64,000 nucleotides of DNA from positions 685,135 to 749,134 of the forward strand of contig BCGQ01000001.1 in NCBI GenBank assembly GCA_001599355.1, given 5' to 3'. Position numbers and translations under genes: made by a program. Positions within the stretch are counted from its first letter, which is position 1. Every line of letters starts with the position of its first letter. Shown one piece after another: positions 45,633-56,095 of this stretch. The notes beneath the pieces were generated by a model. It was not told the origin of the DNA. It searched no databases and worked only from the letters and a program-made list of their open reading frames with translations. The stretch comes from Nakazawaea peltata (lineage: Eukaryota > Ascomycota > Pichiomycetes > Alaninales > Pachysolenaceae).

Positions 45633-47822
45633 ATGGAAGACTCAAACTCCGATAAAGATTATATCCCAAGGGATATATCCAACATGGATCTACGTTCGGC
45701 AGACTTCTTCAACGATGAGTCTGCCTTTTTCCAAATGATCGACGAAATCGCCTCCCGCCGTAAAGGTTCCCTTGCCGGCAAGCACAGAAACAACTCGGTC
45801 GCAGCAACTACTAAACAAACCTCATGGATAGGCAGGTTACCGCCGGAGTTGTTGATCTTGATTTTCTCGTTTTTGAACAAGAAGAGTGACTTGATCTCGG
45901 CTTGTCTTGTTTGTAAGCAATGGGCCGATTTGTGTGTCGATTTGATATGGTTCAGACCAGCCATTCAGAATCTGGACGTGAAGGCAAAGCTCACAGAGGT
46001 GATGGCGTTACCTAGAGATTCGACTTACTGGGATTATCGCCCTCTCATAAGGAGACTCAACTTGTCATTAGTGAGCTCGTTGATCGACGACGACTTTGTG
46101 TCGTTATTCCAAGGCTGTGTCAATTTGGAGAGAACCACCTTAGTCAACTGTTCCAAATTGACCTCTGGTTCGATCGCCAATTTGTTGAATGGGTGCTCAA
46201 GATTACAGAGTATCGATCTCACCGGTGTCAAGAATATAAATGATAGCATATACGTGTCTTTACTGAAGAATTGCCCTCGTTTACAAGGGCTTTACCTGCC
46301 TGGATCCAAGACGGTTTCCAAAGAGCTGGTGTTAAATTTGGTCACTAATTGTCCAATGTTGAAGAGAATAAGGTTTAATGAATGTTACAGTATAGATGAT
46401 GAGGTGGTGATTAAATTGGTGGAGAATTGTCCGAATATCGTCGAATTGGACCTCCAAGGTTGTAGTGAGGTGACTGACGAGTCACTTAAAGTGTTATTTA
46501 GTAAATTGGAGCAATTAAGAGAGTTCAAGATCTCTCTGAATAGAAATATCACGTACGAATGTTTCTCGGCATTGCCAGATGAGCCATGTTTGGAGAAATT
46601 GAGGGTGATAGATTTCACTTCGTGTGAATTAATTGGTGATAAAGCCGTAGAAAGGTTAGTGCTGGTGGCTCCAAGGTTGAGAAATGTCGGGTTATCGAAA
46701 TGTACCAATATTTCAGATACCGCATTGAGACATTTGTCTAGTTTGGGTAAGTTTTTGCATTGGATACACCTTGGTCATTGCTCTAATATCACTGATTATG
46801 GTGCTATTCTGTTAATTAAGAGTTGTCATCGGTTACAGTATGTTGATTTTGCCTGTTGTTCTCAGTTGACCAATGATACAGTGCTTGAGTTGGCTCAATT
46901 ACCTAGATTGAGGAGAATTGGGCTTGTCAAATGTATAAATATCACCGATCCCGGAATCGAGGCCTTGGCTGACTCCAGAAATATGTTCGAAGATACTTTG
47001 GAAAGGGTCCATTTGTCTTATTGTACTCAACTTGGCATATATCCGGTATATAAATTACTCATGGCATGTCCTAAATTGACCCATTTGTCCTTGAGTGGGA
47101 TATCGCTGTTCTTACGTTATGATATCACCAAGTTCTGCCGTCGTCCTCCACCGGAGTTCTCAGAGAACCAAAGATCTTTGTTCTGTGTATTTTCTGGGAA
47201 TGGGGTCGATTTATTGAGGAATTTCTTACATAATACGATGACTGCAATGAGGAACCAGACCGGGTTGATTGGCTTAGATAATTTACCTTATTTAAGAGAT
47301 GATAATGGGTTTATAAATACTAGAGGATGGGGATTTGGGCCTGCTACTGATCCTACACAGATCCAGCCTCAGATGGGAAGGATAGGAGTTCAAGTACAAG
47401 CGCAAGCGCAAGTTCTGGCTCAAATGAGGGCTCTGGCACAAGCCCAGGCTCTGGCGCAAGTACTGGCTCAAGCTCAAGCCCAAGCTCAAACTCAAACTCA
47501 ACCCCAATCACAATCACAATCCCCAGACTCTGACCCGCAATCTATATACTCCAACTTGACCAGACGTCGTATCGCCGCTACTGATAATCAACTCCCTGAA
47601 ATGAGAAGAGCTTTATTTGCGGCAGCAGCTTCAAGATTCAGATCAGCACCAACTGGCCGAGCTGTTGACCAATCTGCCGACCCATCTGCCGACTCAAATC
47701 AACCTCACACAATATTCACATTCAACGGCCCCACCCTCAGACAAACAGCCCCATTGACCCCAGACCAAGGAACCCCCCAAACCGACTCGGGCAGAGCAAG
47801 CGATGAAGAAATGCAAGAATAA
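45633..47822 (+). CDS. GRR1: Grr1, F-box/LRR subunit of an SCF ubiquitin ligase
   Basis: Substrate receptor of SCF-Grr1, which ubiquitinates G1 cyclins and glucose-signal regulators such as Mth1. 729 residues from the ATG at 45633 (CCACCATGG context). The longer frame would add 36 His/Thr-rich residues from a CA-rich leader. The F-box is at about 65-105 (GRLPPELLILIFSFLN, CLVCKQWADLC). About twelve leucine-rich repeats of the Cys-containing type follow (e.g. CPNIVELDLQGCSEVTDESL). The segment FCRRPPPEFSENQR is Grr1-specific. The C-terminal tail is a Gln/Ala repeat (about 588-635), then disordered. The stop is 38 bp from the BIR1 stop on the other strand. Confidence 0.94.
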   Translation: MEDSNSDKDYIPRDISNMDLRSADFFNDESAFFQMIDEIASRRKGSLAGKHRNNSVAATTKQTSWIGRLPPELLILIFSFLNKKSDLISACLVCKQWADLCVDLIWFRPAIQNLDVKAKLTEVMALPRDSTYWDYRPLIRRLNLSLVSSLIDDDFVSLFQGCVNLERTTLVNCSKLTSGSIANLLNGCSRLQSIDLTGVKNINDSIYVSLLKNCPRLQGLYLPGSKTVSKELVLNLVTNCPMLKRIRFNECYSIDDEVVIKLVENCPNIVELDLQGCSEVTDESLKVLFSKLEQLREFKISLNRNITYECFSALPDEPCLEKLRVIDFTSCELIGDKAVERLVLVAPRLRNVGLSKCTNISDTALRHLSSLGKFLHWIHLGHCSNITDYGAILLIKSCHRLQYVDFACCSQLTNDTVLELAQLPRLRRIGLVKCINITDPGIEALADSRNMFEDTLERVHLSYCTQLGIYPVYKLLMACPKLTHLSLSGISLFLRYDITKFCRRPPPEFSENQRSLFCVFSGNGVDLLRNFLHNTMTAMRNQTGLIGLDNLPYLRDDNGFINTRGWGFGPATDPTQIQPQMGRIGVQVQAQAQVLAQMRALAQAQALAQVLAQAQAQAQTQTQPQSQSQSPDSDPQSIYSNLTRRRIAATDNQLPEMRRALFAAAASRFRSAPTGRAVDQSADPSADSNQPHTIFTFNGPTLRQTAPLTPDQGTPQTDSGRASDEEMQE

Positions 47823-47860
47823 TAGATCTAATTAGGTATAGTAAAATGAAGGTATATTTA

Positions 47861-50800
47861 TTAATCGGATGTAGGATCGTCTTTGACCGGTAATTCTTCT
47901 AGTACTTTGAGCAGTTTCAGCCCTTCATCTTTGAAGAGTTGAAGCATTTGTGATAAATTCAAGTCGAGTAACTTTCTCAGTTGAGAGGCATTGTGTAGGA
48001 CCCATTCCTTGACGGTCATTTCGAGTTCTTCGTCGGGCATTTGAGCGATGAAGTTGGTGAGTTCTCCTTCTAAATCGTCATTCAATGATTTGTACTCGGA
48101 TTTAGTGAGTTTTGATAAGTAATCGCCGGATGTTTCAATGTCGGAGATGATTTGGTCAAGGAGAGTTGGTTCCAGTGGGTCCCATTGGATATTCTCAGCA
48201 TCTGGGGTCAAATCTTTGGAAAAGCTTTTCAGAGTCGAGTGATTATCAGTCAGGTCACCTGGTGAATCACCTGGCAGTATATTGTTACCAGACAGTATAC
48301 TGTCTTGCACATCATCGGGTATAAGATCTGCTCTTCCTGAGCCTGACGGTGTACTCTCAGCTGCTACATCAAGAATATTAAGAGGAATAGATGCCTTGAG
48401 CGATTTGCGCTGATGAACTGACACTTGGCTTGGGGTTTTTTGAGAGTCATTCAAACTTGAATCGTTAAACTCGGCGATGACACCAGGAATGGTTAACTCT
48501 TCATTATCCATTTCAGGGCTTGGTTCTTGATTATCGATATGATCGAGATTCAATTTTCCAGACTTCAGATCCGGGGTAGATTCACCTACAAGGGAGAGAT
48601 CTGCATTTATAGCGGAGATATGATGGATAGAATCAGATGGAACGGCATGATCCTTCTCATCCTCCTCTTCAACCATTTCTTCTACTTTTCCCTCTTCATT
48701 TTCACCCACCTCGTCCTCTTTAGCCATTTCTTCTTTCCCCTCTTCGTTATTGACCTGACTCTCCACTTCCGCTTCTCCGTTATTTCCCTCATTATCCCCC
48801 TCCACTTCCCCACTTCCCCCATCCTCTTTATCAACATTATCACTCCTCATATCATCCTCCGCCAATATCACATCATCATCAATCTCAGCAATCTCAAACT
48901 TCTGAGAGTTCACCGGCGAGGTAACAATTGGTCCTAAAGATTCTTGAGATAAAATAGAAAGTCGAAGAGACGGTCTTTGAGACGATTTACGTTCCACCTG
49001 TTGCTCCTCTTCATCCTCGCTGATCTCACTCTCAATTATCTCATCCTTTGCCTCGTCCATCAGAGCCTCCTCTAGAACCTTCTGAGACGACACCACTTTC
49101 AACAGCGGTGCAGCTTTCTTTGAAGAGAAAAGATCATGGTCGTCTTCATCCTCATCATCCGATTGGACAGTTTGAATTATCGGATGAGAAATATCAGGTA
49201 AAACCAGTTTATGGTCTCCAGTCTGAGTCAACACCACAGAGACATCCCCGGCTGCTCCCACGGCCAGCTTCTTCGAGAGAACTTCCAGACTCAGCTTCTT
49301 CTCCTGATCAGGCTCCAACAGAGGCATTTCTCCCAAATCAAGTTTCGGCGAGGGAGATTTAGACGACCTTGATAAATTACCAAAGATATCTTTACCCAAT
49401 TCCAGAGCAATCTTATTGATTCCAAACGATTTGGACTGCATTGGCTTTGGTTCAACGTGAACTGGAGAGGCCTGGCTGAAGATATCGTCTTGTTCTTCTA
49501 CATCGATTAATTTATTCAATTTCAAAGGTGACTTCCCTGGAGATTTGTTCATCATGAAGGTGGTACTACGTCTTTTCTGGAGCTTCTTTTCGATATCTTC
49601 ATCGACATCAGATCGACTTAGACGAGTATTACGACCCTCCATGATCTTGGCAATAGTCTGTGATACTTTAGGGCTGGCCTTGGCTGGTGAAACCGAAACA
49701 GGTTCTGCTGACAGTTCTCTAGTGGTAGAGCTGGACGATTTCAATGATTTTCTTCTCTTAAGCTTTTGTTTCTCCAACCTGAGTCTTCTCAGTGCTTCCT
49801 CTTCCTCCAACTCTTCTTCTAGTGTCTTCTTCTTAGGTTTAGGCGAGGAATATGGCAGCATTGAGGAACGAGTTCTACGTCTTTCGGCATAGAATGTCTT
49901 GTTTTCTTCTTCTAGTTTTTCAGCGATTGATTTATCTTGGGTGAGTTGAGAGAGTTCTTCAGCGATGTAATCGTCAGGTTGGGAGGAATCAAGAGCATTT
50001 GGCTCGTCTATATCTCCTACAGGTCCATCGTTATCCTCAGAAACATTCTCATCATCTTGGTTCTCCTGATCTTGGTGCTCCTCAAGATGATGATCAAATA
50101 CCTCCGCTTCTACTACTTCCATTCCTTCAGAAGAGCCCCCAGATATCGCCTCAAGAATATCATGTTTTGGCACCATCGAATCCTCCTTAGCGACTCTTTT
50201 AGTCCCCACTACTCTCCTAGATACAGTCCCAGCAGAAACAGGCGGAGAACGAGAATCCACTGAGCTCTTCAATGCATCAGACGACTTTCTGGACGATCCC
50301 TTCGGTTTCAGGAAAGTAGACTCCACTATATTCTCCAAAGACTCACCATTCACCATCATACTAGTACCACTTGGCCCGTCTTCTTGCATAGATATATCGA
50401 TGTCGGAGATATCCGAGATCCTCGTAGCTCTATGGGATTTTCTCGGTGGTAGTTCATCTTCACTGATCGACAACTCACTCGATCTTCTCTTTGGGTTCTC
50501 ATCACGATACCAACTTCTACGACTTGAAGAGTCTCTGGGCACTTTATCAGAAACCAGGAAACTAGAGTTATTAGCACTGCTACTGGTTACTATTCTGCTC
50601 TTCTTAATCTTGGAGGCTCCGTATCTGTTCTTTGTCTTGGTGGGTAGAAGAGGGCTGCTTAAGTTAGACAGAGGTTCTTTCTTGGTGGACAGTAACGGAC
50701 TGCTCAAGTCTGACACATGCCGTTTCTTGAATACTTGACATTTCTTATTCCGCAGCCTATGTTCTTCCAACGGATCATCTGTCTCATCCCAATCATTGAG

Positions 50801-51286
50801 TATACATTGACAATAGAGACATGTTGTAGAGTCATCTTGGGGTGAAGCCGGGGTAAAAATGAACCCAGCACTACTTAACAGGTCAGCTGTAGGAGATTTC
50901 TTTTTATAATCGACGAAAGTCTTCAATCGGAGCAGAATCCCTTGGTCATCAAACGGTGTCTCAAGTCGTGTATCAACCAAATCACTCTTCATATAGGCCA
51001 TCAATATGGAGTAGAAACAGGAGTTCCCATGGGGCACTACATCATTGAGATCGGTGATCTGGGAGGCGGAGAACTTTTCAGAGCAAAAATAGCACTGAAT
51101 TCGGTCCCGCTGTTGGATTGTAGGCAGGTAAAAGAAGCCCATCGAGGCCAATTCTTCGGCATCTAAAGGCGCCGATTGATCCCATTTGACCGGGGTTTTC
51201 TTGTTCTTACCAAGCGACACGGAATCGTGAAAGGATTGTTTCCGGGCGCTTTGGTATCGATATTTCTTTGTTTTAGGTACCAGCAT
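47861..51286 (-). CDS. BIR1: Bir1, survivin-like chromosomal passenger subunit
   Basis: Scaffold of the chromosomal passenger complex with Sli15/INCENP, Ipl1/Aurora and Nbl1. 1141 residues (954 in baker's yeast). Two N-terminal BIR domains: BIR1 about 17-95 and BIR2 about 113-188. BIR2 has the canonical zinc spacing CX2CX16HX6C (C156, C159, H176, C183). BIR1 has C65, C68, H86, C90, with a shortened last gap. The middle is long, disordered and very acidic, full of SP/TP sites (CDK targets). The C-terminal 100 residues (IQWDPLEPTLLDQIISDIE, then MTVKEWVLHNASQLRKLLD) hold the conserved helix that binds Sli15 and Nbl1. Disorder explains the extra length. Confidence 0.9.
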   Translation of the reverse strand: MLVPKTKKYRYQSARKQSFHDSVSLGKNKKTPVKWDQSAPLDAEELASMGFFYLPTIQQRDRIQCYFCSEKFSASQITDLNDVVPHGNSCFYSILMAYMKSDLVDTRLETPFDDQGILLRLKTFVDYKKKSPTADLLSSAGFIFTPASPQDDSTTCLYCQCILNDWDETDDPLEEHRLRNKKCQVFKKRHVSDLSSPLLSTKKEPLSNLSSPLLPTKTKNRYGASKIKKSRIVTSSSANNSSFLVSDKVPRDSSSRRSWYRDENPKRRSSELSISEDELPPRKSHRATRISDISDIDISMQEDGPSGTSMMVNGESLENIVESTFLKPKGSSRKSSDALKSSVDSRSPPVSAGTVSRRVVGTKRVAKEDSMVPKHDILEAISGGSSEGMEVVEAEVFDHHLEEHQDQENQDDENVSEDNDGPVGDIDEPNALDSSQPDDYIAEELSQLTQDKSIAEKLEEENKTFYAERRRTRSSMLPYSSPKPKKKTLEEELEEEEALRRLRLEKQKLKRRKSLKSSSSTTRELSAEPVSVSPAKASPKVSQTIAKIMEGRNTRLSRSDVDEDIEKKLQKRRSTTFMMNKSPGKSPLKLNKLIDVEEQDDIFSQASPVHVEPKPMQSKSFGINKIALELGKDIFGNLSRSSKSPSPKLDLGEMPLLEPDQEKKLSLEVLSKKLAVGAAGDVSVVLTQTGDHKLVLPDISHPIIQTVQSDDEDEDDHDLFSSKKAAPLLKVVSSQKVLEEALMDEAKDEIIESEISEDEEEQQVERKSSQRPSLRLSILSQESLGPIVTSPVNSQKFEIAEIDDDVILAEDDMRSDNVDKEDGGSGEVEGDNEGNNGEAEVESQVNNEEGKEEMAKEDEVGENEEGKVEEMVEEEDEKDHAVPSDSIHHISAINADLSLVGESTPDLKSGKLNLDHIDNQEPSPEMDNEELTIPGVIAEFNDSSLNDSQKTPSQVSVHQRKSLKASIPLNILDVAAESTPSGSGRADLIPDDVQDSILSGNNILPGDSPGDLTDNHSTLKSFSKDLTPDAENIQWDPLEPTLLDQIISDIETSGDYLSKLTKSEYKSLNDDLEGELTNFIAQMPDEELEMTVKEWVLHNASQLRKLLDLNLSQMLQLFKDEGLKLLKVLEELPVKDDPTSD

Positions 51287-51651
51287 CCTTCAACGGTTCT
51301 TCATCTTAACAATGAGATGAAGCGCGAGCGTGAGCGCGGGCGCGTTTATTTATTTGTATATGAAGATTAGTATTTTGCTGAGTAAATAGGGGCTGTCTGG
51401 GGAATGAGAAGGGAGGGAAAAGAGAGAAAAGGGGGTAACAGGAGGAGAAAGGAAAAGAAGAGGGGTATCAGGTGGGTACAGGTGGGTAACAGGAGGACTG
51501 GTAGATGTAGAAGTAAGGTAATTGTGGGGTGATGATATGAAGGTGGACAGTAGGTGGATAGGAGGATAGGCGGATAGGTGGATAGGTGGCTACAGGCTAC
51601 AGGCTACAGGCTACAGGCTACAGGCTACAGGCTCACTCAGTAGAAATATTA
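51287..51651. other. Spacer BIR1 - ARA2 with tandem repeats
   Basis: 365 bp, purine-rich. It contains GGATAGG-type degenerate units (51541-51590) running into six perfect TACAGGC units (51591-51632). It serves as BIR1 promoter and ARA2 3' region. Confidence 0.6.
51591..51632 (+). repeat. 7-bp minisatellite (TACAGGC) x6
   Basis: Six perfect copies of TACAGGC head to tail, ending 20 bp beyond the ARA2 stop. The left flank is a run of GGATAGGTGG-like units, so two unit types meet at 51590. Confidence 0.98.
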
Positions 51652-52647
51652 TTAATGTTTAATTCCACTCTCCCATTGTTCATTGAAACTATCCCCCAAA
51701 AATTCAATACATTCCTTGAACAATTTCTCATCTTCATCTGTAGTTCCATTTTTAATCTTAGCATATTGAATAAGTGCACTCTCTATTTCTTCAATACTGC
51801 AACATCCAATAACAGTCGATCCCCTCTTCCCAATATATCTAGATAACGCATAGCGCATGGCAATTTCGGCAATATCTTTGTAACTACTAGTTAACTGCAG
51901 ACATTTTTCACGGAGTTGTGCGCTTGCAGGATGGAATGAACGAGTTTCTTGAGGTGAGAGTAACGACATAGAAAGCACCGAACCATTGTTCAACAATTTC
52001 AACCCTGTCTCATTTACAAACTTGTCATACCAGTCCAACAAAACCGAGTTCTGAAGATTGAGATTACAGTACGACAAAAGTGTATCCAAAGCCCCAATTT
52101 CAGGGTCCTCATAAGCCTTCTTACAGATGTGGAATAAATAATCCACCGGATACCCACTGATACCAATATGGTTGACTAAACCTTGCAGTTTCAAAGATTT
52201 CAATCTTTTCAAGGCCAGGAGAACTTGGTCATCGGTTTGGAACTCAACATCGTGTAAATAGACCGAATCCAAGTAGGTTGTTCCGAATCTCTCAATGGAG
52301 CGTTTTACAGATTTTTCGATCCAATCCGGGGAATAATCGAATTCTTCGGCGGCTATTCTGCCCGCCTTAGTGAAGATATAGAATTGGTCTCTTTTGACCA
52401 AACCTTGTTTGATCAAATTCTGGATCAGGAGCCCCAAAATCGTCTCCGAAGGCCCATAGTATGGCGAGGTGTCGAACGCATTAATACCATACTTGAATGC
52501 AAACATTAAAATATCTTCGGCAGACAATGAGTTGGGATCAGGGGTATACTGTTGGCTGAAAGCAGCACCTCCTAAGATGAGAGGTGCAAGATCCGAAAGA
52601 TCCGGATTCAAGGACTTGAATGGTTCAGCTACTGGTTCAATTGGCAT
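51652..52647 (-). CDS. ARA2: D-arabinose dehydrogenase-type aldo-keto reductase
   Basis: NAD-dependent aldo-keto reductase like yeast Ara2, oxidising D-arabinose to the lactone for D-erythroascorbate. 331 residues. The start LILGGAAFSQQYTPDP and the block GINAFDTSPYYGPSE carry the catalytic Asp and Tyr. Lys is in FIFTKAGR-type text (YIFTKAGR) and His in VYLHDVEFQ, completing the Asp-Tyr-Lys-His tetrad. Near the end STVIGCCSIEEIESA binds the cofactor phosphate side. Related plant and bacterial enzymes act on L-galactose or L-fucose, which share stereochemistry with D-arabinose. It is divergent from an FHS-family sugar permease, 1.66 kb apart. Confidence 0.9.
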   Translation of the reverse strand: MPIEPVAEPFKSLNPDLSDLAPLILGGAAFSQQYTPDPNSLSAEDILMFAFKYGINAFDTSPYYGPSETILGLLIQNLIKQGLVKRDQFYIFTKAGRIAAEEFDYSPDWIEKSVKRSIERFGTTYLDSVYLHDVEFQTDDQVLLALKRLKSLKLQGLVNHIGISGYPVDYLFHICKKAYEDPEIGALDTLLSYCNLNLQNSVLLDWYDKFVNETGLKLLNNGSVLSMSLLSPQETRSFHPASAQLREKCLQLTSSYKDIAEIAMRYALSRYIGKRGSTVIGCCSIEEIESALIQYAKIKNGTTDEDEKLFKECIEFLGDSFNEQWESGIKH

Positions 52648-54308
52648 TATATAAGGTTACTCCTACCAGTTGTCTATCTCTTCTGAGATTTCTCTTTCCT
52701 TATAAGCCGAGGGCTCAGTCCTCGGAAAAAGTTCAAATTTCTTAGGGCATGTGAGAAAGGTGAGAGAAAAGCAAAGCCCAAGACAAGAGAGGTGCCGAAA
52801 GGTGGGACATCAGCTACAAAACGTGGAATCTTTCTTGTGTCCGTTCAACTGCGAGCATAACCCACGCTATATAGAGTGTCATCTCTCAAGATCTCATCAC
52901 CTACACCTTTGCCCCATTTAACCCGGATGACAGGTAAACATGAACCCACCCAAGTCATTTGTTTTGGCCTGTTACATATTTTTTTCTCTTTTGCTATGCG
53001 CAACTTTCTGCGGCTGTCACTTCTGTTTTCGTCAATCTGCGCGGCGTAACATTAACCAAATCGGTGTTACCCCACATTGAACTTTTTGGCTTAGGTCTGT
53101 CAAAATAATTAAAGTTAGATGGTCCTGGGTTATGTGGAGGCTTACACACAAGCATAAATATTTGTGGAGATGATAGGATGGAGGAGATGAGGATGGAGGA
53201 GATGAGGTGGAGGATTTATCAGTAGGAACCACATCTAACATGTTGATAGAGTGGCGCTCGAACTTAACTACTGCATCTTATTAAATAGGTACTTAGGCCG
53301 TAGAGGCAGGTCCATACATGACGTAGTCAGTGGTTTTCCTGAAACACATACGACTCCTTCTTATATAAAACAAATACAGTGTAGTGTGAAATAGGCTCCG
53401 TAGAAAAGTTGGGCTCGGCACAAAAATGTTACGAAACAACTCGTGGAGGGGGAGGGCATAGAGGGGGACGTAAAAAACCATGGTTGGATGACGATGACAG
53501 AGCGCAATAATGAAAAAAACAAACAAAAAACAAGGTGCGTTACCCCCTTTAGGCATTATGTGGGGAAGCAACTACGGAGTCTGACAGTGGGGATATTACT
53601 GAGGAAGGAATATTGGAGAGGAGTAAAATAAACTTTGGACCCACTCAAGATGTGCAGTAGAGCGATGAGATCTTTTACCGAGGCTGCTCTGTTGGGGTGC
53701 TGCTCTGATGGGGGGTGCTGCGCTTGGGGCGTTCTCTAAAATCTGTAGCAATCTCCTTATCAAACACCAGCTCGCCCCTCTTGTCATTTTTTCGCTCACG
53801 CATCATCTCCTTTTGCCGGTCACCCAGTTAATGACGTGGAATCCGACGCCTTTTAACTATTTTGTGCAGGGTAGATCTGGCCTAATTTCCCCCTTAGGGA
53901 TATTTACGTGATAGCCTAAACGATGCAAGGAATTTTCTCCTTAACAGGTTAGTCTCCGAGAGGCGAATACCAAGAATCTGGGGAAATCGTGGTCATTATT
54001 TGGCTCCTATTGTTGCTTTTACAGGATCATTCTCGTCTTGGTTTAACGGTAAATGACGTATGATGAAAAGATTACCTGTACTGCCGCAAAAATAGAGGGG
54101 TTTGCCCTCATTCTATTGTTGTCATTTTTGTTGACTTCGGTATATTGTTGAATTAACCGGAGAGACTAGCCTTGGGTCAGCTGACCTGTCAGGCTATCTG
54201 TGACTTATCTCGTACCGAACCTCGATCATATATAAATATGTATTGTTTTTCCTTTGTATATTTTGGGGATACTCTCTAATTGAAACTCAACTCTATAATT
54301 ATTTCAAT
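52648..54308. promoter_or_regulatory. Long divergent region: ARA2 / FHS permease
   Basis: 1661 bp with no supportable gene. A GGATGGAGGAGATGA-type direct repeat lies at 53170-53215. T-rich tracts occur at 52975-52995. A TATATAAATATG stretch at 54229-54240 is a probable TATA region for the permease. The open frames here are short and lack family features. Confidence 0.5.
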
Positions 54309-55745
54309 ATGGCCTTCAAAGATAAGGTTCTCAGATTCGGCCACTATGGTCCGAACGCTTACCACAAGAGAGGTATCACCTCCGTTGATATCACCTTGAA
54401 ACAATCTCTTCTTCCATTTGGAATGGTCACCACTTTGTTCTTCCTTTGGGGATTCTCTTACGGTTTATTGGACACTTTGAACTCCCATTTCCAAAATCTG
54501 CTTGGTGTCACTCAGAAGGAGTCTTATTATTTGCAAATTTCGTATTTTGGGGGTTACTTTATCGCTCCTCCAACTATCGGAAGATACATGTTGAGAAACC
54601 ATGGTTATAGATTGACTTTTGTTTTAGGGTTGACGATCTATGGTGTTGCTAGTTTCTTATTCTGGCCTTGTGCAAAGTACGAAACCTTTGGAGGGTTCTG
54701 CGGAGTTATGGTCATTGCTGGTTCTGGTTTGTCCACTTTAGAAGTGAGTGCTAATCCGTTCACTATTTTGATCGGTCCTCCAAAATATCTGGAAATGAGA
54801 ATTAATTTCGCCCAAGGTTTCAACGGTATCGGTACTGTACTGGCTCCTGCTATCCTGTCCCATGCCTTTTTCAGAGGTAAGAACGCTGAGAGTTTGGACT
54901 CCGTCCAATGGGTCTACGTTGCCATTGGTCTTTTCGTCTTCTTGTTAGCCTTCACCTTTATGTTTATCATCGATTTGCCAGAATCCAGTGAGGAAGATTT
55001 GCACAGACTTACAGAGAAAGCTAATGGTATCTATGATGACAGTAAGCCATTGTACAAGCAATACCCATTGTTCTGGGGAATGTTCGCCCAGTTCACTTAT
55101 GTCGGTGCCCAGGTGGCTCTTGCATCCTCTTTTATCAACTACTGTAAATCCAACAGTAACATCGACAATGCTACTGGTTCCAACTATTTGTCTGTCGCTC
55201 AAGCCATCTTCACATTCGGTAGATTCTTGACAGTTTTCTTATTGAGATACTTCAAGCCTCAAGATATCTTCACCGTCTCGATGCTCATGTGTGGTTTATT
55301 CACAGCTCTTGCTGCAGGAATTGGCGGCAAGGCTGGTGTTGCTTGTTATATGATTGTGTACTTCTTTGAAGCTTCTTGTTACTCCACCATTTTCGCCTTG
55401 CTGCTTAGAGGTTTGGGTAGACATTCCAAGACCGGTGGTTCTCTTATTGTTATGAGTATTTCCGGTGTTATGTTGATTTCCCCATTGACTGGTGAAGTTG
55501 CTGATTCTTCGATGCCACACGCTAAAAGAGCCATGCTTATGGTCCCTCTGATTGCTTTCTTCTTGGGTTCTTCTTACGGTTTCTTCAACATTTACGCTTT
55601 ACGTAAGCTTAAGTTGAGACAAGAACTGGAGGAATCTTCAAGAGTCGAAGACAGCGAGTTAGGCCAAGTTTCTATCTTTGATGAGAAGGAGAAACTGTCA
55701 ATGGTTGAAGACATTGAGAAAGAGGTCACTCCAGCTTCTAGATAA
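54309..55745 (+). CDS. FHS-family (FucP-like) sugar/H+ symporter
   Basis: Major-facilitator permease of the fucose:H+ symporter family, 478 residues from the ATG at 54309 (the longer frame begins at TTG). Twelve hydrophobic segments can be traced between residues 30 and 440. Family text includes TLFFLWGFSYGLLDTLN (near 38-54), SYFGGYFIAPPTIGRYMLR, LEVSANPF (near 142) and FNGIGTVLAPAILS. Bacterial members carry L-fucose, glucose or galactose; fungal substrates are less certain. The Candida N-acetylglucosamine permease Ngt1 should be considered as a relation. A CTG codon at 54498 sits where a small residue is usual. The C-terminal tail is acidic. It lies divergent from ARA2. Confidence 0.85.
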   Translation: MAFKDKVLRFGHYGPNAYHKRGITSVDITLKQSLLPFGMVTTLFFLWGFSYGLLDTLNSHFQNLLGVTQKESYYLQISYFGGYFIAPPTIGRYMLRNHGYRLTFVLGLTIYGVASFLFWPCAKYETFGGFCGVMVIAGSGLSTLEVSANPFTILIGPPKYLEMRINFAQGFNGIGTVLAPAILSHAFFRGKNAESLDSVQWVYVAIGLFVFLLAFTFMFIIDLPESSEEDLHRLTEKANGIYDDSKPLYKQYPLFWGMFAQFTYVGAQVALASSFINYCKSNSNIDNATGSNYLSVAQAIFTFGRFLTVFLLRYFKPQDIFTVSMLMCGLFTALAAGIGGKAGVACYMIVYFFEASCYSTIFALLLRGLGRHSKTGGSLIVMSISGVMLISPLTGEVADSSMPHAKRAMLMVPLIAFFLGSSYGFFNIYALRKLKLRQELEESSRVEDSELGQVSIFDEKEKLSMVEDIEKEVTPASR

Positions 55746-56095
55746 GCTTGAATTCTAGTTGAATTCACACCTTGTTTTTGATAATTTAAATACTCTATGC
55801 TATATTTTACTTGCTCTTTTTGATAAAGGGCAAGTTGTCAATACGAATTTATGTTCTTATTACTATAATTGAATTTAATTACCCCCAAAAAAGGGGATAA
55901 CAGAAATAAATCTGGCCACTTTTAGAGGAGGTCTTCAAGAAGGAGATAACTGGATCCAGTTCTAGCCATGTAGAGTTGGCAGCAACCCAATATCACTCGT
56001 ATATAGAACTAAATATCTCACAGCCAATTATCTCTACAATCTTTCATAATTAACTATATTTTACGTTGGAGTCTAATTATATACAGATCCATACA
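55746..56095. other. Spacer between convergent permease and SEC11
   Basis: 350 bp, AT-rich, nothing recognisable beyond 3' ends. Confidence 0.4.
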
